NCBI GenBank assembly: GCA_944363395.1 | Contig: CALVUC010000004.1 | Span: 1-64,000, forward strand | Source of the DNA: an uncultured Clostridia bacterium | GTDB lineage: Bacteria; Bacillota; Clostridia; Christensenellales; Borkfalkiaceae | Length of the DNA: 64,000 nt | Direction: 5' to 3' | In this document: in pieces, positions 11,743-19,645 of the stretch | Layout: each line of letters starts with the position of its first letter | Position numbering within the stretch: position 1 is the first letter of the stretch | Translations under genes and position numbers: made by a program | Notes under the pieces: model-generated | The model's database searches: none | Seen by the model: only the letters and a program-made list of their open reading frames with translations | What the model was told of the DNA's origin: nothing

Positions 11743-12255
11743 ATTAAGACGCAAAATCAGATGAACGGAGAGATCCGCGACCGCGAGATCAGAGTGATCT
11801 CGGAGACGGGGGAGATGCTCGGCGTGATGTCGCCGCGCGAAGCGATGCGCCTTGCGGAGGAGGCGGGACTCGATCTTGTCAAGATCTCGCCCAATGCCGT
11901 GCCGCCCGTGTGCAAGATCATGGACTGGGGCAAATTCAAATTCGAGCAGGCGAAGAAGGACAAGGAGAACCGGCGCAATCAGAAGGTCGTCGAACTCAAA
12001 GAGGTGCAGCTCTCCGTCACGATCGACGTCGGCGACGTCAAGGTGAAGGCGCGCAAGGCGACGGAGTTCCTCGAAGAGGGGAACAAGGTCAAGGTCACCA
12101 TCCGCCTGAGGGGCAGGCAGATGGCGCACGCGCATCTCGGCCGCGACGTGATGATGAACTTCGCCGCGATGCTCGGGGATATCGCCGTCATCGAAAAGCC
12201 CGTCAATCAGGAGGGGCGCAATCTCATCATGATCTTAGGGCCGGCAAAAAAGTAA
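11743..12255 (+). CDS. infC: Translation initiation factor IF-3
   Basis: IF-3 binds the 30S subunit and enforces correct start-codon choice. The protein has the N-terminal domain (NQMNGEIRDREIRVISETGEMLGV), the lysine-rich linker (KFKFEQAKKDKENRRNQK) and the C-terminal domain ending MILGPAKK. I set the start at ATT 11743. It gives the conserved beginning (I)KTQNQMNGEIR, lies five bases after AGGTGGAG (11731-11738), and AUU is the known self-regulatory start of infC in other bacteria. This yields 170 residues. An ATG 57 nt upstream would fall inside the attenuator stem region, so I reject it. Confidence 0.95.
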   Translation: MKTQNQMNGEIRDREIRVISETGEMLGVMSPREAMRLAEEAGLDLVKISPNAVPPVCKIMDWGKFKFEQAKKDKENRRNQKVVELKEVQLSVTIDVGDVKVKARKATEFLEEGNKVKVTIRLRGRQMAHAHLGRDVMMNFAAMLGDIAVIEKPVNQEGRNLIMILGPAKK

Positions 12256-12310
12256 ACGTTCCGCCTTCGGGCGCGACATAACCAAGAATAATCATCGGAG
12301 GATACCTAAT

Positions 12311-12511
12311 ATGCCCAAGCAGAAATCGCACAGCGGTACGAAAAAGCGCTTCTGGCTCACCGGGTCGGGGAAGGTCAACCGTCCCCACGGCGGCAAGAAC
12401 CACAAGGCAGAGACCAAGAACAGAAAGAGAAAGAGAAATCTTCGCCAGACGACGCTCGTCTCCCATGCACAGGAGAACAACGTCAAGAAGATGATCCCCT
12501 ACAAGGACTGA
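12311..12511 (+). CDS. rpmI: 50S ribosomal protein L35
   Basis: This 66-residue basic protein starts MPKQKSHSGTKKRFWLTGSG, the L35 signature, and ends NVKKMIPYKD. It is part of the large ribosomal subunit. GGAGG at 12297-12301 precedes the ATG. It lies between infC and rplT, the usual operon order. Confidence 0.97.
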   Translation: MPKQKSHSGTKKRFWLTGSGKVNRPHGGKNHKAETKNRKRKRNLRQTTLVSHAQENNVKKMIPYKD

Positions 12512-12525
12512 GGAGGTAGAGACGA

Positions 12526-12876
12526 ATGCGTATCAAAAGAGGCGTGAACGGCGTTAAAAAGCGCAGAAAGATCTTAAAGCTCGCCAAGGGCTATTTCGGC
12601 TGCAAGAGCAAGAACTACCGCATCGCCCGCGAAGCGGTCATGAAGTCTTTGAGCTATGCCTATGTCGGCAGAAAGCAGCGCAAGCGCGATATGCGCAGCC
12701 TGTGGATCGCTCGTATCAACGCGGGCGCCCGCGAGAACGGGCTTTCCTATTCCAAGCTCATGCACGGGCTCAAGGTTGCGGGCATCGACCTCAACCGCAA
12801 AGTCCTTGCAGACCTTGCCGTGACGGATGCCGCTGCGTTCGCGGACATCTGCAACAAGGCAAAAGCTGCCATCTGA
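12526..12876 (+). CDS. rplT: 50S ribosomal protein L20
   Basis: This 116-residue protein has the L20 blocks [43 protein letters not shown] and [11 protein letters not shown]. It binds 23S rRNA early in 50S assembly and, in related bacteria, represses this operon through the infC leader. AGGAGG stands upstream of the ATG. A terminator follows 8 nt after the stop. Confidence 0.98.
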   Translation: MRIKRGVNGVKKRRKILKLAKGYFGCKSKNYRIAREAVMKSLSYAYVGRKQRKRDMRSLWIARINAGARENGLSYSKLMHGLKVAGIDLNRKVLADLAVTDAAAFADICNKAKAAI

Positions 12877-12883
12877 TCGACGA

Positions 12884-12908
12884 AAAGCCTTTGCAAAAAG
12901 GCTTTTTT
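12884..12908 (+). terminator. Intrinsic terminator after rplT
   Basis: Stem AAAGCCTTT (12884-12892) with AAAGGCTTT (12897-12905), loop GCAA, and a run of T's to 12908. It lies only 10 nt before the next start codon. Confidence 0.75.
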
Positions 12909-12918
12909 CGCGTACATT

Positions 12919-13653
12919 ATGGTCATCGTTTCCAAGCAGAACCCGCTCGTCAAAGAGCTTTCCGCCCTTCTGGAAAAGAAGGGCAGGCGGGAGAGGGGGA
13001 CCTTTCTCGTCGAAGGGGAGAAGATGGTGCGCGAAGCCGTCGCGTGCGGCATGGACGTGCGCCGGATCGTCGTGCGCGAGGACTACGCGGGCGAGACGTT
13101 CGACGCCCTTCCCCGCGTGACGCTGGGCGGCGGCGCCTTTGCCGCCGTCTCCTCCGAAAAGACGCCGCAGGGCATCGCCGCGGAGGTCGCGCTTCCCGTG
13201 CGGGAGGTCCGTCCACCCGCGGGCAGGTGCCTGCTCCTGGACGGGCTGCAGGATCCCGCCAACGTCGGCGCGATCGTCCGTACGGCGGTCGCGGCGGGGT
13301 ACGGGGACGTCTATCTTGCGGACTGCGCCGATCCCTTTTCACCCAAGAGCGTGCGCGCGAGCATGAGCGGCGTGTTCTTTGCCCGTCTCATGCAGGGCGC
13401 GCGGGAGGAGCTCCTTGCGGCGCTCGCGGGCGTTCCCGTCATTGCGGCGGACATGGGCGGCGAGGACGCGTTCTCCTTCCGTGCGCCCGAGGTGTTCTGC
13501 CTCGCCGTCGGAAGCGAGGGCAGGGGGCTTTCGCCCGAGGTGCGCGCGCGTGCGGACAAGACCGTGCGCATCCCGATGGATGCGCGCACGGAAAGCCTCA
13601 ACGCGGCAGTCTCTGCGGGGATCCTGATGTACGCGCTGCGCACATCGTATTAA
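12919..13653 (+). CDS. SpoU/TrmH-family RNA 2'-O-methyltransferase
   Basis: This 244-residue protein methylates ribose 2'-OH groups in rRNA or tRNA using SAM. The N-terminal substrate-binding domain has RERGTFLVEGEKMVREAVACG. The C-terminal knotted SPOUT domain has the three motifs: LLLDGLQDPANVGAIVRTA (motif 1, with the catalytic-type N and R), AVGSEGRGLSPEVRA (motif 2) and IPMDARTESLNAAVSAGILMYA (motif 3). The target nucleotide is unknown. It follows rplT behind a terminator and lacks a visible Shine-Dalgarno site, so initiation may be weak or coupled to read-through. Confidence 0.9.
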   Translation: MVIVSKQNPLVKELSALLEKKGRRERGTFLVEGEKMVREAVACGMDVRRIVVREDYAGETFDALPRVTLGGGAFAAVSSEKTPQGIAAEVALPVREVRPPAGRCLLLDGLQDPANVGAIVRTAVAAGYGDVYLADCADPFSPKSVRASMSGVFFARLMQGAREELLAALAGVPVIAADMGGEDAFSFRAPEVFCLAVGSEGRGLSPEVRARADKTVRIPMDARTESLNAAVSAGILMYALRTSY

Positions 13654-13665
13654 GGAGGTATTATC

Positions 13666-14406
13666 ATGTCGGGTCACAGCAAGTGGCATAACATTCAGGC
13701 AAAGAAGGGCAAGGCGGACGCCGCCCGCGGCAGGATCTTCACGAAACTCGGCCGTGAGATCGCCGTCGCGGCGCGCGGCAATCCCAATCCCGCGACCAAC
13801 TCCAAACTCGCGGACGTCATCGCCAAGGCGAAGGCGGCGAATATGCCCAACGACAATATCGAGCGCTCCATCAAGCGCGCGGCGGGCGAACTCGGGGACA
13901 GGGACTATAAGGAGCTCACCTACGAGGGCTACGGCGTTGCGGGGTCGGCGGTCATCATCGCTACGCTCACCGATAACAACAACCGTACGGCGGGCGATAT
14001 CCGCGCCATCATGACAAAACACGGCGGTTCGCTCGGCATGACGGGCTCCGTCTCCTATCAGTTCGAGCGCAAGGGGCTCGTCGTCGTCGAGCGCACGCCC
14101 GGTCTCGACGAGGACACCATCACCGATTACGCGATCGAAGCGGGCGCGGACGACGTCGTCACGCAGGAGGACGTATACGAGGTGTACACTTCCGTCGAGG
14201 CGTTCTCCGACGTGAGAAAGTTCTTGGAGGAGAAGGGGCTCAGCTTCCTGGAAGCGGACCTCGGAATGTTCCCCGCCAACAAGATCACCCTGCCCGAGGA
14301 CAAGCTCGAGACCTTCAAAAAGATGCTCGACAAGCTCGAGGAGAACGACGACGTGCAGACGGTCTGGCACAACGTCGAACTGCCCGAAGAAGAGGACGAG
14401 GAGTAA
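13666..14406 (+). CDS. yebC: YebC/PmpR family protein
   Basis: This 246-residue protein starts MSGHSKWHNIQAKKGKADAA, the hallmark of the YebC/TACO1 family. Members act as transcriptional regulators or as translation factors that relieve ribosome stalling at proline stretches. Other conserved blocks are NMPNDNIERSIKRAAGE, YEGYGVAGSAVIIATLTDNNNRT and GSLGMTGSVSYQFERKG. AGGAGG precedes the ATG 13 bp after the methyltransferase stop, so the two genes are probably cotranscribed. A weak terminator-like hairpin follows. Confidence 0.95.
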   Translation: MSGHSKWHNIQAKKGKADAARGRIFTKLGREIAVAARGNPNPATNSKLADVIAKAKAANMPNDNIERSIKRAAGELGDRDYKELTYEGYGVAGSAVIIATLTDNNNRTAGDIRAIMTKHGGSLGMTGSVSYQFERKGLVVVERTPGLDEDTITDYAIEAGADDVVTQEDVYEVYTSVEAFSDVRKFLEEKGLSFLEADLGMFPANKITLPEDKLETFKKMLDKLEENDDVQTVWHNVELPEEEDEE

Positions 14407-14411
14407 GGAAA

Positions 14412-14440
14412 CGGCGGATCGCCGATTTGTTGTAATTTTT
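14412..14440 (+). terminator. Weak terminator-like hairpin after yebC
   Basis: Stem CGGCG (14412-14416) with CGCCG (14420-14424), loop GAT, followed by a T-rich stretch ending in six T's. The stem is short. Confidence 0.4.
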
Positions 14441-14455
14441 TCAGGGAGGAAACCT

Positions 14456-14555
14456 GCATTGCGCATATAATTTTCTGCACAATTGATCCCGAGCCGTTCA
14501 CGTACTTTATGTGCGTTGATCGGCATGCAGAAAATTATCTTTTGACACGCAATGC
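14456..14555. repeat. Long interrupted inverted repeat upstream of the ABC-F gene
   Basis: Two nested perfect arms are present. GCATTGCG (14456-14463) matches CGCAATGC (14548-14555). The 13-nt ATAATTTTCTGCA (14467-14479) matches TGCAGAAAATTAT (14526-14538). A central segment of 46 nt separates the inner arms. TTGACA at 14542-14547 lies between the right arms and could be a -35 for the downstream leader, but no good -10 sits 17 bp away. Confidence 0.7.
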
Positions 14556-14608
14556 GGCGCATTTGAAATATCATTTTTCAGGGAGAGGAGCATTTTGCCT
14601 CCGCCTTC

Positions 14609-14671
14609 ATGATGAAACGCATTTTGTCCGCAGATGATTTTCTGCGGACTTTTTGTTTTCAGGAGGTGTAA
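14609..14671 (+). CDS. Predicted 20-residue upstream ORF (leader peptide) of the ABC-F gene
   Basis: An ORF of 20 codons starts at ATGATG (14609) with residues MMKRILSADD and ends at TAA 14669-14671, which overlaps the first in-frame ATG (14671) of the ABC-F gene as TAATG. It runs straight through the intrinsic terminator at 14626-14654. GGAGAGGAG at 14582-14590 is the nearest ribosome site, rather far upstream (18 nt). Leader ORFs that control antibiotic-resistance ABC-F genes by attenuation are known in Firmicutes. Whether this one is translated is inference. Confidence 0.5.
   Translation: MMKRILSADDFLRTFCFQEV
14626..14654 (+). terminator. Intrinsic terminator in the ABC-F leader (attenuator)
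   Basis: Stem GTCCGCAG (14626-14633) with CTGCGGAC (14642-14649), an 8-nt loop, then five T's. It sits just before the ribosome site of the ABC-F gene, so read-through must be needed for its expression. Confidence 0.8.
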
Positions 14672-14673
14672 TG

Positions 14674-16107
14674 ATGTCTTTGATCAGGGCGGACGGGGTG
14701 AACTTTTCCTATTTCGGTTCGACGGAGCCCGTATTCACAAATTTGAATTTTACTGCCGATACTTCGTGGCGGACGGGTTTGATCGGCGCGAACGGCAGCG
14801 GCAAAACCACGCTTTTCAAAATACTTTGCGGCGAGGAGAAGTGCGGCGGCAAAATCGTTTCGAACGTGCGTTTTGTGCGCTTCCCGTTTGACGCCGATCC
14901 GTATGAAAGCGTCGGCGATATCGCAGCGCGGTGCGGCGAAACGTGGCGTCTTGCGCGGGAGCTCTCTCTGCTGGGGCTGGATAAGGAGGTCCGCTGCCGC
15001 CCGCTTGGTACGCTTTCGGGCGGAGAGCGGACAAAGGTCATGCTGGCGGTGCTCTTTTGTACGGACGGCTTTCCGCTGATCGATGAGCCAACCGACAGTC
15101 TCGATATGCGCGGCAGAGAACGTCTCGCCGAATATTTAAAGGGAAAGCAGGGCTATATCGTCGCCTCGCACGACAGGGTTTTCCTCGATCGCTGTACCGA
15201 CCACACTCTTGCGCTTACGGAGAGCGGGGCGGAGGTCGTGGCGGGCAGTTACTGCGTATGGAAAGAGGAAAACGGCCATCGTATTGCCGCAGCGCGAGAG
15301 AAAAAACGCAGCCTGGAAAACGAGGCGAAAAGAATGACGGCGGCGGCGCAGAGGACGGCGCGCTGGGCGGCCCGCGCCGAACAGGCAAAATACGGCGTGC
15401 AAAAGAGCGGACAGAAGGCGGATAAGGGGTTTGTCAGCGCGAGTGCCGCGCGTGTGATGAAGCGCGCCAAAATATCCGCGGACAGGAAAAATGCGGCGGC
15501 GGAACACGCAAAGCAGCTTGCCGCCGTGCTCCTGCAGGAAGAAACGATCGCATTTTCGCCGCAGATATGCCGCAAACAATGTATTTTCGATATCTTCGGC
15601 GCCGATATAAAGGCGGGCGGCGCGGTCATCCTGCGCGGCGTCAGTCTGCGCGTGATGTGCGGAGACAGACTGGCGGTCGTCGGCGAAAACGGCAGCGGCA
15701 AGAGCACGCTGCTGAAGTTTATCGCCGAAAGCCTGCAAGGGGAGGACGTGTCTTACGTTTCGCAGCAGTGTGAAGACGTCTGCGGCACGCCCGTGCAGTA
15801 CGCCGCGACGTGTGGGATAGACGAACCGTCCTTTAAGAGCATGTTGGCAAAGCTCGGATTCGGCAGAACGGACTGGGATAAGGATATGTCGCTGCTGAGC
15901 ACGGGACAGCGCAAGAAAGCGGCGCTGGCGCGCAGCCTGCTGACAAAAGCCCGGCTTTATCTATGGGATGAACCGTTCAACTATCTGGATATCCCCGCGC
16001 GTGAAATGATCGAGGAAGCCATCACAGCCTCGTCGCCCACAATGGTATTTGTCGAGCATGACGCCGCGTTTGTGTCGCGCGCGGCCACGCGCATTTTCCG
16101 GATTTGA
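14674..16107 (+). CDS. Lsa-like ABC-F ribosomal protection protein
   Basis: This 477-residue protein has two ABC domains and no membrane segment, as in ABC-F proteins, which enter the ribosomal E site and dislodge antibiotics or rescue stalls. Domain 1 has Walker A GANGSGKT (~38-45), LSGGE and LIDEPTDSLD. A long lysine- and alanine-rich linker follows (about 190-300). Domain 2 has Walker A GENGSGKS, LSTGQRKK and YLWDEPFNYLDI. The LSTGQ signature and WDEPFNYLD Walker B are typical of the Lsa/Vga branch, so lincosamide, streptogramin A or pleuromutilin protection is plausible. I chose ATG 14674 (7 nt after AGGAGG) over the adjacent ATG 14671. The attenuated leader supports drug-inducible expression. 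Confidence 0.85.
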   Translation: MSLIRADGVNFSYFGSTEPVFTNLNFTADTSWRTGLIGANGSGKTTLFKILCGEEKCGGKIVSNVRFVRFPFDADPYESVGDIAARCGETWRLARELSLLGLDKEVRCRPLGTLSGGERTKVMLAVLFCTDGFPLIDEPTDSLDMRGRERLAEYLKGKQGYIVASHDRVFLDRCTDHTLALTESGAEVVAGSYCVWKEENGHRIAAAREKKRSLENEAKRMTAAAQRTARWAARAEQAKYGVQKSGQKADKGFVSASAARVMKRAKISADRKNAAAEHAKQLAAVLLQEETIAFSPQICRKQCIFDIFGADIKAGGAVILRGVSLRVMCGDRLAVVGENGSGKSTLLKFIAESLQGEDVSYVSQQCEDVCGTPVQYAATCGIDEPSFKSMLAKLGFGRTDWDKDMSLLSTGQRKKAALARSLLTKARLYLWDEPFNYLDIPAREMIEEAITASSPTMVFVEHDAAFVSRAATRIFRI

Positions 16108-16124
16108 CGGGACACTGAAAATGT

Positions 16125-16156
16125 AAGCGGCGCTGTTGACAGCGCCGCTTTTTTTT
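16125..16156 (+). terminator. Intrinsic terminator after the ABC-F gene
   Basis: An 11-bp stem AAGCGGCGCTG (16125-16135) with CAGCGCCGCTT (16140-16150), loop TTGA, and T's to 16156. Confidence 0.85.
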
Positions 16157-16164
16157 GCTATAAT
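16136..16164 (+). promoter_or_regulatory. Sigma-A promoter of proA, embedded in the preceding terminator
   Basis: Perfect TTGACA (16136-16141), a 17-bp spacer and perfect TATAAT (16159-16164). The -35 is formed by the terminator loop plus the first bases of its 3' arm. Confidence 0.85.
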
Positions 16165-16205
16165 TTTCAAAAAGCACGCCGCCGTGCGCGGCGCGGGAGG
16201 GGATC

Positions 16206-17438
16206 ATGACCATAGCCGAAACTTGCCGGCTCGCCGGGCAGCACGCGGGCGCGGCGGCGTTTTCGTCCGAAGAAGAGAAGAACACGATGCTTGCGCGGGC
16301 GGCGGATGCGCTCGTCGCGCGCAGCGAGGAGATCCTTGCGGCAAACGGCGAGGACCTCGCCCGCTTCACGCGCGAGGACTGGCTGCGCGATCGCCTCATG
16401 CTCACCAAAGCCCGCATCGAGGGTATCGCCGAAGGGCTCCGCCAACTCATCGCGCTTCCCTGCCCCGTGGGGGAAGTCATCGAGCGTCACACGACGGCGG
16501 GCGGGCTGGACATCGCCCGCGTCCGCGTACCGTTCGGCGTCGTCGGCATCATCTATGAGGCGCGCCCCAACGTCACGGCGGACGCCGTCGGGCTGTGCCT
16601 GAAGAGCGGAAACGCCGTCGTCCTGCGCGGCAGCAAGGACGCCTATTTTTCCAACGCGGCGATCGTTCGCGTCATTAAGGATGCCATCCGTGCGTGCGGC
16701 TTCGACCCCGAATTCATCCAGCTCATCGACGACTGCTCGCGCGAGGGCGCGAGGGAGTTCATGCGCCAGCGGACGCTGGACGTGCTCATCCCTCGCGGCA
16801 GCGCGTCGCTCATCCAAAGCACGCTGGAAAATGCCGCCGTCCCCGTCATCGAGACGGGAACGGGCAACTGTCACGTCTACGTCGAGGCGTCCGCCGATCC
16901 CGAAATGGCGCGCCGCATCCTCGATAACGCCAAGACGCAGCGCATCAGCGTCTGCAATGCCTGCGAGAGCCTCGTCGTCGACCGCGCTTTTGCCGCTGCG
17001 CACCTTTCCGATCTCCTGCAGCCCCTCGAAGAGAAGGGGGTGGAACTCGTCGGGGACGAGGAGGCGTGCGCGCTCGCGCCCGCCGTCAAGCCCGCTTCGG
17101 AGGAGGACTACTTTACGGAATTCCTCGCGATGAAGCTGTCCGTCAAGATCGTGGGCGGCGCGGAGGAGGCGATCGCGTGGATCAATGAACATTCCACCCA
17201 CCACAGTGAGGCGATCGTCACGCGCGACGACGCCGCCGCGGAGAAGTTTTTGAAGGAAGTCGACTCCGCCTGCGTGTATGTGAACGCCTCCACCCGCTTT
17301 ACCGACGGTTTTGAGTTCGGGTTCGGCGCGGAAATGGGAATCTCCACGCAGAAGCTGCACGCGCGCGGACCGATGGGGCTGAGGGAGCTCACGTCCTATA
17401 AGTTCGTCATCCGCGGCAGCGGACAGATCCGTCAATGA
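16206..17438 (+). CDS. proA: Gamma-glutamyl phosphate reductase
   Basis: ProA reduces gamma-glutamyl phosphate to glutamate semialdehyde with NADPH, the second step of proline synthesis. The 410-residue protein has the family blocks PFGVVGIIYEARPNVTADA, VVLRGSKDA, PVIETGTGNCHVYV and RISVCNACESLVV. C250 in the last is the expected catalytic cysteine. The C terminus has GFGAEMGISTQKLHARGPMGL. GGGAGGGG precedes the ATG. No proB (glutamate 5-kinase) lies in the window; it must be elsewhere. The gene is monocistronic from its own promoter. Confidence 0.97.
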   Translation: MTIAETCRLAGQHAGAAAFSSEEEKNTMLARAADALVARSEEILAANGEDLARFTREDWLRDRLMLTKARIEGIAEGLRQLIALPCPVGEVIERHTTAGGLDIARVRVPFGVVGIIYEARPNVTADAVGLCLKSGNAVVLRGSKDAYFSNAAIVRVIKDAIRACGFDPEFIQLIDDCSREGAREFMRQRTLDVLIPRGSASLIQSTLENAAVPVIETGTGNCHVYVEASADPEMARRILDNAKTQRISVCNACESLVVDRAFAAAHLSDLLQPLEEKGVELVGDEEACALAPAVKPASEEDYFTEFLAMKLSVKIVGGAEEAIAWINEHSTHHSEAIVTRDDAAAEKFLKEVDSACVYVNASTRFTDGFEFGFGAEMGISTQKLHARGPMGLRELTSYKFVIRGSGQIRQ

Positions 17439-17442
17439 AAAG

Positions 17443-17474
17443 GGGCGCGCCCGTGCGATCGCACGGGCGCGCCC
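17443..17474. terminator. Bidirectional terminator between proA and the serpin gene
   Basis: A perfect 32-bp palindrome. The minus-strand exit is followed by CTTTTC, the plus-strand exit by TCGTTG, so it suits the serpin transcript better. Confidence 0.65.
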
Positions 17475-17492
17475 TCGTTGTACCGCGCAGGT

Positions 17493-18776
17493 TCAGATCT
17501 TGTTGACGGCGCCCGCGAACAGGATGGTGCCGTCGGGCGCGAGCAGCAGATAGGCGAACGCGCGGTCGACGACGAAGTCGAATACTTCCACGGGGGCTTC
17601 GTCGCTCTCGAGACCCGCGTCTGCGATCGTCGCCGCCGCTCCCTCGATGCCCTTCGCCTCCACCTTTAACCGGGCGACGTGCTGCACCTTGTTGCACAGG
17701 ACGCTCTCGCCCTCCGTATCGAGCGCCGCGGAGAGATCGCACGCGGGCGTAAAGAGGTCGGTCACGCCCATGTCCTGCAGGATGGGGGAGACGTCCTCCC
17801 GGTATACCGCTTCAAAGGCGGGGAACAGGCAGCGCGTTCCGTAACGGGGGGAGCCGTTCTCGTCATATCCGCCGTAGTCGGCGTCCGCCGCCGCGGCGAT
17901 GTTCTCCTGCGTGAAGACGTCCTTCGGCGTCAGACCCTCGTCGGGCAGCAGAAAGACGAGGCGGCAGCCGATGTTGGTCGCGGCGTAGAAGGAGGTGAAA
18001 TTTTCCCCTTCGTAGGCGACGCCCGTCTCGGCGTACGCCCGCAGCAGCCGCGTCGTGACCGTCGTTCCGTCGGCGTTCCGGAAGGCGTACGTCTCGTCCG
18101 TCTCCGGGAGGTCGTTGCCCTCCTGATCCCACTTGGTCTTGACGTACAGCGTGTTGATCAGAGCGAAGCGGGTGGTCTCCCCGAGCGACGGATCTTGGTC
18201 GATGAGCCCGTTCGTCTGCTCTTTGATGAAATTGCGCACGGCTTCGTTCGCCCTCTCGTTGGCGCCGCGGAAGTCGGCGGCGAAGGAGGCGCAGTGATAG
18301 CTTTCCGCGAGCGTATCGAGGCAGTCCTGCCGGAAGGCGACGCTCTCGTCCAGCCATACGGAGTCGGAAAGAACGATCTTCTCTTTTCCGTCGCGCGCGA
18401 GAGAGCGGTAAAAGAGCCCGAAGCCCTCGCGCAGCGTCTGCCCGTCGGTGTTCAGGGCGGCGAGCAGCTGTTCCCTGGTCTTTCCCGCGGCGCACTCCGC
18501 CGCCATCGCCATCGCCGCATACACGGAGACGGGGGAGACGGCGGCATTGCCGTCTTCTGCAAAGTTTTCGCCCGCGGCGGCTAAAAAGCGCGCGGCAAAG
18601 CCGGCGGCGCCCTCACGGACGGCGGCGAGCGCGGGGGAGTTCTGTTCCTCGTAGGAGAGGGGAGCCGCGTCCTTTGCGGCGGCGAGCTGCTTCCCGCGGG
18701 GCGCGCAGGCTGCAAACGCGCTCAGCGCAAGGATACAGGCGGCTGCAAGCGCGGCGATCTTCAAAGTCTTACGCAT
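17493..18776 (-). CDS. Serpin-family lipoprotein (predicted protease inhibitor)
   Basis: This 427-residue protein starts with a lipoprotein signal peptide (MRKTLKIAALAAACILALSA, then FAAC with C24 as the likely lipid-modified residue), so it is probably anchored outside the cell. The rest is a serpin: NAAVSPVSVYAAMAMAAECAAGKTREQL, FALINTLYVKTKWD, a KGIEGAAAT hinge and a C-terminal FAYLLLAPDGTILFAGAV. The hinge (G376 to T383) has the small residues and the P8 Thr of inhibitory serpins. Counting from P15 = G376 places P1-P1' at E390-S391. GGAGG precedes ATG 18776. It lies downstream of the Nudix gene behind a terminator. Confidence 0.92.
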   Translation of the reverse strand: MRKTLKIAALAAACILALSAFAACAPRGKQLAAAKDAAPLSYEEQNSPALAAVREGAAGFAARFLAAAGENFAEDGNAAVSPVSVYAAMAMAAECAAGKTREQLLAALNTDGQTLREGFGLFYRSLARDGKEKIVLSDSVWLDESVAFRQDCLDTLAESYHCASFAADFRGANERANEAVRNFIKEQTNGLIDQDPSLGETTRFALINTLYVKTKWDQEGNDLPETDETYAFRNADGTTVTTRLLRAYAETGVAYEGENFTSFYAATNIGCRLVFLLPDEGLTPKDVFTQENIAAAADADYGGYDENGSPRYGTRCLFPAFEAVYREDVSPILQDMGVTDLFTPACDLSAALDTEGESVLCNKVQHVARLKVEAKGIEGAAATIADAGLESDEAPVEVFDFVVDRAFAYLLLAPDGTILFAGAVNKI

Positions 18777-18828
18777 ATCCGTTTCCTCCTTACACCCGTA
18801 GAGACGGAGAAGGGCGGGAAAATGTGAC

Positions 18829-18855
18829 AAAAAAGGAGCGGCGTTTCGCCGCTCC
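18829..18855 (-). terminator. Intrinsic terminator after the Nudix gene
   Basis: On the minus strand: 9-bp stem GGAGCGGCG/CGCCGCTCC (18855-18847 with 18843-18835), loop of 3 nt, then six T's. It separates the Nudix gene from the serpin gene. Confidence 0.8.
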
Positions 18856-18857
18856 CG

Positions 18858-19385
18858 TCACGGATCGCTCCGCTTTGCCTTTTCTTTCTTTGCTTCCTTC
18901 TTGCCGAGTTCGGGCAGGATGCCCGTTAAAAAGTATTCCGCCGTGGAGTTTCTTTTGATGTTGGCGCGCGCCTCCTCCAAGGTGAACCACCTTGCTTCCT
19001 CGATCTCTTCGTTCAAGGCGATGGGCGCGTTCTCGTCCGCCGTCACGACGAAGTTGAGCATCAGGACGTCCTTTGCGTCGTGATAGCGCGAGGCGTGATA
19101 GCGCCACTTGACGGCGGTGAGCGTCGTCTCCTCCCTGAGTTCGCGCGGGATGGCTTTTTCCGCCGTCTCTCCCTTTTTGATATAGCCCGCGAACAGCTTG
19201 AAGTCCTCCTCGCCCGTGTGCCTGGCGAGCAGGATCTTGTCCTGGCGGCGGTTGACGACCGTCATGGCGACGGCGACGGGAAAGTAGGGGAACTTGAACG
19301 CCCCGCACTGTTCGCAATAGGGGATGAGCCCCTCGTTTTCCAAAAATCTCAGCGTCAGCTTGGCGCCGCAGTCTCTGCAATACAT
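18858..19385 (-). CDS. NudC-like Nudix hydrolase with zinc ribbon
   Basis: This 175-residue protein starts with a zinc ribbon (C3-x2-C6 and C24-x2-C27), followed by a Nudix domain. The Nudix box is at residues ~67-89: G-x5-E-x7-REL-REE-T, with the REExEE-type metal ligands. The zinc-ribbon plus Nudix layout and FKFPYFPVAVAMTVV resemble the NADH pyrophosphatase (NudC) group, which cleaves NAD(H) or removes NAD caps from RNA. The protein is shorter than full NudC, so the substrate is uncertain. I chose ATG 19385 because MYCRDCG begins the ribbon; the upstream in-frame extension is low-complexity. The ribosome site is weak. Confidence 0.83.
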   Translation of the reverse strand: MYCRDCGAKLTLRFLENEGLIPYCEQCGAFKFPYFPVAVAMTVVNRRQDKILLARHTGEEDFKLFAGYIKKGETAEKAIPRELREETTLTAVKWRYHASRYHDAKDVLMLNFVVTADENAPIALNEEIEEARWFTLEEARANIKRNSTAEYFLTGILPELGKKEAKKEKAKRSDP

Positions 19386-19565
19386 GGTCTTTGCCGTCCC
19401 TTTGGGAATTTTTATTATTTTACGCCCATCGGCGCTTCTTGTCAAGAATTCCGCGATAAAAATTTGTAAAAATCTTGCAAAAAATTGTAAAAATTTTCCA
19501 AAAAAGCCGAGGACGTGCAATTTCCGTCGGCGGACGGGGGAAAGTTGTATTTTGCATTCTTCCGC

Positions 19566-19595
19566 TTGACAACCGTTCGCATATTATAGTATAAT
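19566..19595 (+). promoter_or_regulatory. Sigma-A promoter of the purA operon
   Basis: TTGACA (19566-19571), an 18-bp spacer and TATAAT (19590-19595). An A+T-rich tract at 19441-19510 lies upstream and could act as an UP-like element. The remaining space between the divergent Nudix start and this promoter shows nothing else. Confidence 0.8.
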
Positions 19596-19645
19596 ATCTC
19601 CGATTGTGCGGCAGCGTTTTTTGCTGCCATCAAGGAGGAAAAAGA

